Shown here one piece after another: positions 36,497 to 46,400 of a stretch of DNA of 64,000 bases. A program made the translations under genes and the position numbers. The notes under the pieces are model-generated. The model worked only from the letters and a program-made list of their open reading frames with translations, searched no databases and was not told where the DNA came from. The stretch lies in NCBI GenBank assembly GCA_963853835.1, contig OY970826.1:75758929-75822928 (forward strand). The letters run 5' to 3'. Origin of the DNA: Calendula officinalis (taxonomy: Eukaryota; Streptophyta; Magnoliopsida; Asterales; Asteraceae). Within the stretch, counting starts at the first letter, position 1. Each line of letters starts with the position of its first letter.

Positions 36497-36566
36497 AGTA
36501 ATCAAATGAAATAAAGCACTGCGATAAGACCCCATACCTAGAGCTAACATCATATAACCCAATTGA
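36497..36566 (-). pseudogene. ndhF: ndhF fragment (plastid NDH subunit)
   Basis: The minus strand reads QLGYMMLALGMGSYRSALF then HLIT, a transmembrane stretch of the plastid NADH dehydrogenase-like subunit 5. It abuts the rrn16 piece within a base or two. Confidence 0.85.
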
Positions 36567-36589
36567 GTGCTTTCGCCGTTAGCTTCCTT

Positions 36590-36633
36590 CCTGCACCTGC
36601 ATGCGCGCTTCCCCAGAAGGAGGCACACATTGT
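36590..36633 (-). pseudogene. Possible accD fragment
   Basis: The minus strand includes GTGTGCCTCCTTCTGGGG and GCGCGCATGCAGG, resembling the SSGGARMQEG segment of the plastid acetyl-CoA carboxylase beta subunit, with a few small differences. Less certain than the neighbours. Confidence 0.45.
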
Positions 36634-36644
36634 AACAATTCATC

Positions 36645-36690
36645 GCGGAACCATACCACATAGTTCCGGCAACAACAAAAGCTGCAATCG
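36645..36690 (-). pseudogene. psbB: psbB fragment (CP47)
   Basis: The minus strand reads AAFVVAGTMWYGSA, a diagnostic run of the photosystem II CP47 protein. Confidence 0.85.
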
Positions 36691-37454
36691 CCACCAATCT
36701 ACCTTTATGCTCGAAAATCGCCAAGGAGAGAAACTAGGGTTTACTATTGCATTAAATGAGCCAAAACCCGAATTTATTGCAGACGACAGGACTTCACGAC
36801 GCGAACTAAGTTCGCGTCGCTAACTCTGCATGTCGTACGCATTCTTAGCGATCGTTATCTCATCGCGAACTACTTCCCGCTCGATGGTCAATTTCGCTGT
36901 TGCGACTTCACGTTCGCGAACTAGGTTCGCGTCGTGAACTTCATATGCAGCCAGTGCTGCACTTTTTCACCTTTGTCTCGTCCCGGTTTCGCCCATAACT
37001 TTCTCGTACGGTCTCCAAACGACACGAAACGAATTCCTACGTTCTTTAAACGATTTATCCTTATTTATCATATTTTTATCCAATTTATTTATTTACAAAT
37101 TTCGGGTCGTTACAACTTTTTATAGACTTGGATCGTTTCGACCCGGTTTAAAAAAGAGGCTTCTAGACATCGTCATTACTTCAAAGAGGCTGCGAGATAT
37201 GAAAACACACAAAACATGACAAACGAGTGAGGAAATAGAACGTTAGTAGTCTTTCGTCGGGTGGCGATTCCCCGTAGGTAACTCTATATTATAGCTAAAG
37301 TTTTACGCCACTTTTCCGAGAAGTGATTGAAATGACTTTGTTTATGGCAAGTTTAAGTTGATTTAGGATGTTTTTTCCTAATTAATGCCATCTTATATTG
37401 CATGTGATTTTCTAGTGATTAATCTTTATCTATTATCTTTTAAGACAATATATA

Positions 37455-37786
37455 CTTCCTCCGTATCACAATAAGTGATACATTTGGAAGATCGCGGAGT
37501 TTGAGGCAAAATATAAAAGTAATGTTAAAATATATTAAAGTATGATTAAAATATATTAAAGTAGATAGTTAGTGGATGATGGGTCCCATTTTTCTTGATA
37601 AAAGTGATATTAATTAGTTTTAAAAGTAAAAGTAAGGGTATAAAGGTAATTTCACTTTATTAAAGTAGATAGTTAGTGAAGGTTGGGTCCCATATTTTTG
37701 CCAAATAAGGTAACTTTTGAAGTGTATCACTTATTGTGAAACACCCATAAATGGAAAGTATATCACTTATTGTGATACGGAGGAAG
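37455..37786 (+). mobile_element. Stowaway-type MITE 3 (left arm only)
   Basis: Ends CTTCCTCCGTATCACAATAAG and inverted CTTATTGTGATACGGAGGAAG, flanked by TA. 332 bp. The corresponding place in the right arm (about 39982-40010) reads uninterrupted ATATATA, so this inserted after the arms were formed. Confidence 0.93.
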
Positions 37787-38448
37787 TATAAGATTTTTTG
37801 AGGGAGAAAGAGTTATCCTTTTTTTTTCGCTGCCCTGCTCGTTACCTCTTACTCCTTATTTATAACCAAGTAGTAGCTCCTTTGCACATGAGACTCCAAC
37901 TTGTAAGTGGGACCAAGGGAATATAATTAATAAGATGGAATATCATCATGCCCCTAGTAATATTCTGGTTCATGCATATCTTCAAAGTTTCTAGATGCAT
38001 ATCTTCAAATATTAACTGTATGTCATGTTGAGCTTCCTCATATCGAGTGGTATTATATGGGTATGTTCTTTTACTAGTCTTGTAGTTATGGTAATATGTC
38101 ATTATATTTTATTTTGTAGACATATGTTATCAAGCCTCCCAAGACTATGTATAAGTGTTACTAACCAATGCATAGTCTTTTAATATGTGTGTTTTTTTTA
38201 TTGTTATTATATATACAAAGGAATTTTTATTATATCTTTTTTTATACTAATACCTCCACTTGCTGATAGACTTTGTAATATGAGATATTAATTGATCGCC
38301 ATCATGAGCCTAAGTATAGGTCTCACACTTGTTAGTTTCAGGTGCCTCATCATGCTACGTGTGCATGTTTCTTTCCTTGTATATATATACGATCGAGTTT
38401 TTCCAGCAAATTCTCAGGGAATCTTTTTTTATTTCACGCAATAAATGG

Positions 38449-38982
38449 ATTTCAATGGCGGTTTTTGTTGTGAAGTTACTAATCAGTTTATCACTTATGA
38501 CAGTAAGTATTACTCTTATTACATGTGCGATATTTACTTTTCACTATAAATATGTTTATATATACATTGTAGGTCTGAGTGGCTCCGTTATTGACACCAC
38601 GGTTGAACGCTCTATCACTACTGTTGAGGCGGGTGTATATCCGCCCGTGCTGGCGCCGATGCCGGTCCAACCAACTATTAGTACCGGTCTTTCATTCGAG
38701 CTGAGCATGTTTCCAGTAGGATATAGCCGTGGCCAATCATCTACTGTTGTTCACGAAACAGACCAAACGCCAACTGAAGACGTTGGTCATGCTACGAGTG
38801 TTGAGGAGCGTTACAACGCCTTGCTTGCTACACACGACCGCCACGAAGCCAACCAACCTCATACTCCAAAAACGCAACACGGGCACGGAGATCAGCATTC
38901 TCATTCGTTAAACGCTCCACCTCGCGACGGTAGAAATTCTCGTACAACGCAAGCAAGGCGTTGTAACGCTCCTCAACACTCG
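38449..38982 (+). CDS. Left-arm copy of the inverted-repeat gene (altered C-terminus)
   Basis: Mirror copy of the gene at 38828-39332. The ATG of exon 1 is near 38446-38450 (MDFNGGF), the donor GTAAGTATT follows TATGACA at about 38506, and the acceptor precedes GTCTGAGTGG at about 38573. The frame follows the partner through VEERYNALLA, then leaves the arm and reads through the loop and into the antisense of the other arm, giving His/Arg-rich residues and a stop at 38982. It therefore lacks the partner's coiled coil. Substitutions relative to the partner include W-to-C in exon 1. Probably the derived, non-functional copy. Confidence 0.4.
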
Positions 38983-39332
38983 TAGCATGACCAACGTCTT
39001 CAGTTGGCGTTTGGTCCGTTTCGTGAACAACGGTAGACGATTGGCCACGACTATATCCTACCGGAAACATGCTCAGCTCGAGTAAAGGACTGGTACCAAT
39101 AGTTAGTTGGACCGGCATCGGCGCCAGCACGGGCGGATATACACCCGCCTCAACAGTAGTGATAGAGCGTTCAACCGCGGTGTCGATAACAGAGCCACTC
39201 AGACCTACAATGCATATATAAGCATATTTATAGTCAAAAGTAAATATCGCACATGTAATAAGAGTAATACTTACTGTCATAAGTGATAAACTGATTAGTA
39301 ACTTCACACCAAAAACCGCCATTAAAATCCAT
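38828..39332 (-). CDS. Two-exon 144-aa coiled-coil protein of unknown function (right arm)
   Basis: Exon 1 is 39332-39275 (ATG, donor GTAAGTATTAC) and exon 2 is 39204-38828 (acceptor ATTGTAG), joining in frame to 435 nt. The protein starts MDFNGGFWCEV, has a Thr/Pro/Val-rich middle (GVYPPVLAPMPV; HETDQTPTEDVGH) and ends in a heptad-like coiled coil: YNALLALYENFYRREVER, LTNENADLRARVAFLEYEV. No signal peptide. I do not recognise a family. A longer unspliced frame from 39487 exists, but it needs the intron and upstream leader translated. The last 42 codons lie in the loop and are unique to this copy. Expression would run into the inverse copy unless terminated first. Confidence 0.5.
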
Positions 39333-40349
39333 TCGTTGCGTGAAATAAAAAAAAAAGTTTCCCTGAGAATTTGCTGGAAAAACTCGATCGTATATATATA
39401 CAAGGAAGAAACATGCACACGTAGCATGATGAGGCACCTGAAACTAACAAGTGTGAGACCTATACTTAGGCTCATGATGGCGATCAATTAATATCTCATA
39501 TTGCAAAGTCTATCAGCAAGTGGAGGTATTAGTATAAAAAAAGATATAATAAAAATTCCTTTGTATATATAATAATAATAAAAAAAACATATATTAAAAG
39601 ACTATGCATTGGTTAGTAACACTTATACATAGTTTTGGGGGGGCTTGATAACATATGTCTACAAAATAAAATATAATGACATATTACCATACTTACAAGA
39701 CTAGTAAAAGAGCATATCCATTTAATACCACTCGATATGAGGAAGCTCACCATGACGTACAATTAATATTTGAAGATATGCATCTAGAAACTTTGAAGAT
39801 ATGCATGAACCAGAATATTACTAGGGGCATGATGATATTCCATCTAATTAATTATATTCCCTTGGTCCCACTTACAAGTTGGAGTCTCATGTGCAAAGGG
39901 AGCTACTACTTGGTTATAAATAAGGAGTAAGAGGTAACGAGGGCAGAGAAAAAAAAGGATAACTCTTTCTCCCTCAAAAAATCTTATATATATTATCTTA
40001 AAAGATAATAAATAAAGATTAATCACTAGAAAATTACATGCAATACAAGATGACATTAGTTAGGAAAAACATCCTAAATCAACTTAAACTTGCCATAAAC
40101 AAAATCATTTCAATCACTTCTCGGAAAAGTAGCGTAAAACTTTAGCTATAATATAGAGTTACCTACAGGGAATCGCCACCCGACGAAAGACTACTAACGT
40201 TCTATTTCCTCACTCGTTTGTCATGTTTTGTGTGTTTTCATATCTCACAGCCTCTTTGAAGTAATGACGATGTCTAGAAGCCTCTTTTTTTAGACCGGGT
40301 CGAAACGATCCGAGCCTATAAAAAGAACCCGGGTTTTTTTACGCTTCAT

Positions 40350-41440
40350 CAGGAAGTGTTGATGAAGCCAAAGAGGAACCTGAAGAAATTGTAGTAAGTT
40401 CATAATCCATATATGGTATACACATTACAAATCATGTACTTTTCGATACATCCTTCTAATTTTATCTGTCCATTTTTAATCAAATTAATAATCAGATCTT
40501 AGAAATCCAGACCGCCATATACGTATTGGAGCTCGCCGTCCTCGAGTTGTCTTACTGGTGAGTTTTAACTACAAGCTTGTAATTTGCTATATTGTTTACT
40601 AGATTAATAAATTTAATTTTATAATGGAGCATCAAGTGATTTGTTATTGTAATTTGGAAGTATTTTTGTAGAACATCTATATACACATATGTATGTGGAA
40701 AGCTTGGTTATATTACTATAATTTGTGTTTTTCCCTTCGTAGATTGATGCGGTAACTAAGAGTCGTGACGGTAGGTTCTGCATTGTTACATGTATGTATT
40801 TAGTAGTGATTGGAGATGGTCTATGCTTGGGGTATACATGTATGTACAAGAAAAACAACAAACATATAGACCAAGAAATAATGTAAGAAGAAATGGATAC
40901 ATCTATGTTCATAAGAGGAAAAAGATACGATGAAGATCAATACATAAATGTTTTTTTTTTTGTACTTATGTTTTTTTTTGTATACATGTATGTATTTGAA
41001 TTGAATTCTTGTTTTTTATAAATAATTTAGAAGCAGTTATTATGACATACATGTATGTATTTGTTTCTGTTTTTATAAATATTTGCTATGAGGCCGAATT
41101 ATGGATTTGCATGGACATTAATGTATACAGTGAAAACTAATAAATAATTTTATAAAAACAAAGATGTATTCACTACATAAGAAATCAAAGCTAAAATTCG
41201 ATAAAAAAGAAATATTAATTGAAAAACATTACTTTCCTTATATGCAATAATTATTCAAAATTATTTGGGTATTAATAATGGAAACTACCTTACCATATTT
41301 TTAGGAAGCATTAAACAAAAGTTGGTTACCTTAAAAAACCGGGAATTATGAACTTCCAAATATGCCCTCATGTATTAAAAATAAAAAATATATATTAAAT
41401 TCTATTATCTTAAATCTGATTGAATTATAAATGGTTCTGC
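40350..41440 (+). other. Right flank of the inverted repeat: exon-like scraps and AT-rich DNA
   Basis: The host sequence resumes with GGAAGTGTTGATGAAGCC. A splice-like GTAAGT lies at about 40395 and another AG...GTGAGT interval at about 40497-40559, which could be remaining exons of the interrupted gene, but no family motif is visible. Several (TG/CA)TGTATGTAT patches follow. Nothing else supported. Confidence 0.3.
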
Positions 41441-41454
41441 GGTACTGTATCTTA

Positions 41455-42022
41455 AATTGGTTCTGCAGAACAGTTTAAAGATGCAGAACCGCAGAACCAT
41501 CCTAACATCCAATGTTTTCTATGTTATACAAAAGTTGTACATTTTCATACATGTTGTAACCATCCTAACATCCAATGTTTCCATTTTTTTATACACATAA
41601 TATATAAATATATTATTATAAAAAAATGGAACCATTGGATGTGTAAATGTGTTAAAGCGTGTATAAAAATGTACAAATTATGTACTCCCTCCGTCCCTAA
41701 ATGAAGTTCCCATTTGTGTTGGGCACAACATTTTAGGAGATAGTTAGTGGTGGGGTATTTGGTATTACTTTTGAATAAAATATAAGGTTTGATTGGAGAG
41801 AGAAAGTGTTTTAAGAGATAGTTAGTGGTGAAAGTATTGGTAATAATATTATTATATTAAGTGGGTCCCTTAAGTTTGAGAAATGAGAACTTTATTTAGG
41901 GACAAAACTTGAAGGTGAAATGAGAACTTTATTTAGGGACGGAGGGAGTATAACATAGAAAACATTGGATGTTAGGATGGTTCTGCGATTCTACACCTTT
42001 AAACGGTTCTGCACTGAATCGG

Positions 42023-42026
<4 letters not shown>
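41455..42026. mobile_element. Fold-back element 2, split by a Stowaway
   Basis: 41475-41530 (AGATGCAGAACCGCAGAACCATCC..AACATCCAATG) is the inverse of 41950-42005. The right end reads GGTTCTGCACTGAATCGGACCCTATATA, passing into (TA)n, inverse to the TATATAGGGTTGAATTAG end of fold-back element 1. Confidence 0.7.
41685..41948 (+). mobile_element. Stowaway-type MITE 4
   Basis: Textbook termini CTCCCTCCGTCCCTAAATGAA and inverted TTTAGGGACGGAGGGAG with TA on both sides (41683-41684, 41949-41950). 264 bp. Confidence 0.95.

Positions 42027-42081
<55 letters not shown>
42027..42081. repeat. (TA)n array 3
   Basis: About 27 TA units adjoining the right end of fold-back element 2. Confidence 0.95.
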
Positions 42082-42085
<4 letters not shown>

Positions 42086-42128
42086 TTATATATGTATATG
42101 TATAATATATATACACATAATTAGATAA

Positions 42129-42723
<595 letters not shown>

Positions 42724-42769
42724 TTAGATAAATACGTAATATGTATTTATATTTTTTTATAATAATTAA

Positions 42770-42935
42770 CAGTTTTAGCTCGTTTACTCTTAGTATGAAG
42801 CTCGGGCTCGTTTATTAAACGAGCTCTAAGTTAAGCTCGAGCTCGGCTCGAACTCGTTTAACTCGAGTTTTTATCGATCTTCTAACGAGCCGAGTTCGAG
42901 TAACTCACAAACAGCTCGGCTCACTTACACCCCTA
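42770..42935 (+). mobile_element. Right half of the split hAT-type MITE
   Basis: GAGCTCGGCTCG-type palindromic blocks ending GCTCGGCTCACTTACACCCCTA, inverse to the left end at 27018. Followed by TAGACTAA. See the left half for the paired duplication. Confidence 0.7.
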
Positions 42936-42943
42936 TAGACTAA

Positions 42944-43498
42944 TGTCATAAATATTTTTGAATTATAATCAGATATCTAAAATTTGAAAATTATAAAATT
43001 TGCAGATATCCTATTTTGAAAATTGTACATATAAATAGAAGAGTAATATGTAGTTTTCTATTAAATATTCTTATTTATTTTCTATTTATGTGATCAATAC
43101 AAGGATCTAAATAAAAGGATAAACTTAGAAGAAAAAGAAACTTGATAGATTTACATGTCAATCATTAATATCAAAAAATTAGTAAGAGACAAGACAAACT
43201 TTTTCTAAAAACACATATTGATACTTCAAAATAACTAACAATTCATTAATAAATAAATCTATAATAACATTAAACTTATGTTCTGTCAATTATAGATAAC
43301 ATTTCCCTCCAATTGGTTCACAATAATTCCAAATCTACATCCACCCCCTTACAACTATAAAAACTTACAAAATGACCAAAATCTCACACCTCCAAAATAA
43401 ATCAACTACTATTCTAACTACTCCTTCATAACTAGCGGTGCACACAAACCGGTTTTTGACCAAACTGGTTTCAGGTTTGACCAAAAAAATACAAAAAA
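42944..43498. other. 3' flank of the receptor-kinase gene
   Basis: AT-rich. The part next to 43498 is the likely 3' UTR of the minus-strand kinase gene. No other feature. Confidence 0.5.
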
Positions 43499-46400
43499 TT
43501 ATCGCGGGCCAGGTCGAGCAAACGACTCATCAATGGATAAATCCTGATCGTTAGCACACAAATCAAGAGATCCCATGTTTAAAACCGTGTGTCTTGGTGA
43601 TATATTATCTGAATTATGTTCTCGTTCAACTCCTTTTTCTATCAAGATTGCATCTTGTATTTCCTTAATCACTTCCGACATTGTTGGTCTCATGTTACCG
43701 TGTGGTTGCACACACATTAACGCTTTCTCGGCTATTTTCCACATTGATTGGATGTCGTATTCATTACCAAGAAACGGGTCGATGATTCCTTGAATGTCCC
43801 CGTTTTCTATATGCATCTTTGCCTGCAATTAAATTGATAGAATTAGTAGATGTGGGTTTAATAGGCAATTAAGATGGGTTGGGTATGGATATGGGTCAGA
43901 ATGGGTGATTTTTTATAAGGGGTGAAATGGGTCGGGTTATTTTCACCCGAACCACCTTTTGCCAAAAAATAGTTTTTTTATGACTAATCAAAATTGTTTG
44001 ACCCATTTAACCTGTTATAGATAAAACAAACATAACCCAGATCGACCCATTTGTAAGAAAACGGGTCGAAATTGCTACCAAAATGGGCTTACCCATTGAA
44101 CGATATTTCGGCAATTGATGCCAAAGTTTTCGTTTGAAATTGCTTCTTGACCGGATATTAGCTCAAGAAGAATGACCCCAAAACTATAGACATCACTTTT
44201 ATCTGTTAAACGGTTTGATATATAGTACCTACAAACCATGAATAATTATCAATTATCAAGTTTAAGCTTAATAATATAAGCGTTTTAATAAGTGGTAAAA
44301 ATGATAACTTACTCGGGATCAAGATAACCGAGTGTGCCCCGAACAATACTCGACACATGTGAAGTCCCATCAACCGCAAGTTTTGAAAGCCCAAAATCTG
44401 AAACTTTAGCTTTCATGTTTTTATCCAGAAGAATGTTGCTTGTTTTTAAATCTCTATGGATAATCGAAGGAACACAACCCGTATGAAGATATTCAATCCC
44501 TAAAACAAGATTAAATTAAAAATAAAAATAAATTAGCATTTAAATGTGGCAATTTTGACCCGTTTAGAAACACGCCGATTTGGTTGTGTTTTATTCAAAA
44601 CGGGTCAAAGTATGCAGTAATGTTCCTAAATTGTTTTACTAATATATTATTTTTGTAATCATAATTTACGTGTTCATTATTTATTGATAGTATGAAAAAA
44701 TGGATAAGAGTGTTTGCAGGTCAACCCAGTCATTTAAAGTTTCACCCATTTCAAGAAAAGAAAAAAAAAGGTATAAAATTTTAAATAAATCAAACCTTTG
44801 GCAGATTCTTCAGCAATCTCAAGTCGTTTGATCCAATTAATCCCCCGTTCCCTAGCTAAAGGTCCTAAATTTGAACATAAAGATTCGTTATAACAAAAAA
44901 ATATTAAAATAAAAAAATGATCCGGGTCAAGAATGTAAACAAAACCGTACCATAAAGATGTTCTTTAAGTGTTCCATTATGCATAAACTCGTAAACAAGA
45001 ATATCCTTCCCTTCTTCTTGACAAAACCCTAGAAACTGTACCAAGTTTCTATGATGGATTCGTGAAAGAAGAGTTACCTTAATCACCATTAAAAAAAGTT
45101 TATAATTGATTAGATTATTATAAAAATATTAAAAATTAATTATATACCAAATGTTATTACCTCATTTGCAAACTCTTTCTTGCCCTGATATACATTATTA
45201 TTTTGAAGTAATTTAACAGCAATTTCTTTTCCATCGCTTAATTTCCCGTAATAAACGGTTCCAAATCCTCCCGAACCAACTTTTTTCTCAAAATTCTTTG
45301 TGGCGTTTTGTAGTTCAGATAATGTGAAACTTTGAGCAGCTTCTGTCGTTGCATTGTTCATAACAGGTGGCATACCATGCTTAGGCTCTGCAAAAATAAT
45401 ATTAATTAATTAATCATTATAAAACATAGGAAACATATCAAACGCGTTCTGATATTTATATGATTATTCCAATTCAGATTTCTGCTTATGATTATTTTGG
45501 GGGATCAAATAACAAATTTGGGTTCATTTTCATTTCTAACTATTAAGAAGTAATAATTTGACGTTAACATAAAGTACCGTCAGTGCAAAAGGTTTCAGAA
45601 TTAGGGACTACCAGTGTAATTTTTTAAGTTAAAGGACCACATGTGAAACTTTGAGCAAACCACAAGGACCATCAGTGTAATTTACTCGTCATTTTATGTA
45701 TTAACATTTTAAACAATAAGAATTATTCAAACACTATAGAAGTATCTCCTACAACACGTTTCATTACATATGACGATTATCTGATCCTGATTAGTGAAAA
45801 TCACATAATTTTGATAATATAAATCACCTGTTTTTGGATATTGTTTTCGTTGGCGAAGAAGTATGCAAGACGTTATAAACCCTAAGAAAAGGGCAGCAGC
45901 ACCAACTGCTATTCCAATAATTATGTTTCTATTACGTCTTCCTCCACTACCTCCTTTACTAAGATTTATATTTCCAGTATAGCTGAAAAAAATAAATAAA
46001 TAATAAATAAACACATGAATAACCAACTAAATGTGCTTATAAGCATGTTTGACTTTTAACCAACATGAAGTCAACCATATTTTTCCCTGAAAAAAAATGC
46101 AATGAAGAAATACTTACTTTAATACTAAGTTCTTGTCTAGAAGGCTGGACGGCACATCTCCAGATAACAAATTATTTTGTACGTACCTGCATACGTAGAT
46201 TCATCAGTTTTCTTTCTCAAGAAAGTCAAAGTTGACTTTTGAAGTCAAAAGGGAGTTATAACTAACTTACAATTGATTTAAATTAGGTAGGTCTGCTAAC
46301 GAGGTTGGTAAGTCACCACTCAACTGATTGTTTTCAAGATGTCTGCATACACAATACTTACGAGTTAGATTAACAAAAATATCAAATTAAATCACAAGGT

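Larger units (their letters stand above)
36052..36710. other. Patchwork of plastid DNA fragments inside solo LTR C
   Basis: Within LTR C, between TTTGAGAAGAAA and CTCGAAAATCGCCAA (contiguous apart from about 22 bases in LTR B), lies about 0.66 kb of foreign sequence. Recognisable pieces are atpA, rrn23, rrn16, ndhF, psbB and possibly accD, in both orientations and unrelated to plastome order. Unassigned parts are 36052-36116, 36258-36439 and 36567-36590. ndhF and psbB are plastid genes, so the source is plastid DNA, directly or via mitochondria. Open frames across the joins are accidental fusions. Confidence 0.85.
34763..37114 (-). mobile_element. Solo LTR C (Ty3/gypsy-type) in the left arm of the inverted repeat
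   Basis: TGTAACACCTC (34763) to CGGGTCGTTACA (37114), flanked by TCTTT and ACTTT. The right arm of the inverted repeat (about 40318-40330) shows the uninterrupted site, so the insertion and its 5-bp duplication (one base since changed) are visible directly. It is homologous to LTR B (shared ends, the GGTTGCCCCCGAACTA unit, CGCG palindromes at 36795-36940). It is interrupted by the plastid patchwork 36052-36710. Confidence 0.92.
34736..40349. mobile_element. Long inverted-repeat (fold-back/MULE-like) element carrying two gene copies
   Basis: The left arm is 34736-34762 plus 37115-38827, less the Stowaway; the right arm is 38953-40349. Each net arm is about 1.4 kb, the loop about 125 bp, and the arms look about 97% identical by eye. 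The outer ends read ATGAAGCGTAAAAAAACC and its inverse. Flanks TTGGAAGTG (34727-34735) and CAGGAAGTG (40350-40358) match 7 of 9, as for a Mutator-like 9-bp duplication. A 144-aa gene lies in each arm, tail to tail. No transposase is encoded. Confidence 0.75.

Noticed and set aside
36437..36724. 95-aa minus-strand open frame
   Set aside because: It runs through psbB, accD-like, ndhF and rrn16 scraps; an accidental fusion, not a gene.
39234..39487. Unspliced upstream extension of the right-arm frame (219-aa version)
   Set aside because: It translates an apparent intron (GTAAGT...TTGTAG) and a leader with membrane-like but low-information residues. The spliced 144-aa form keeps frame and uses standard splice sites.
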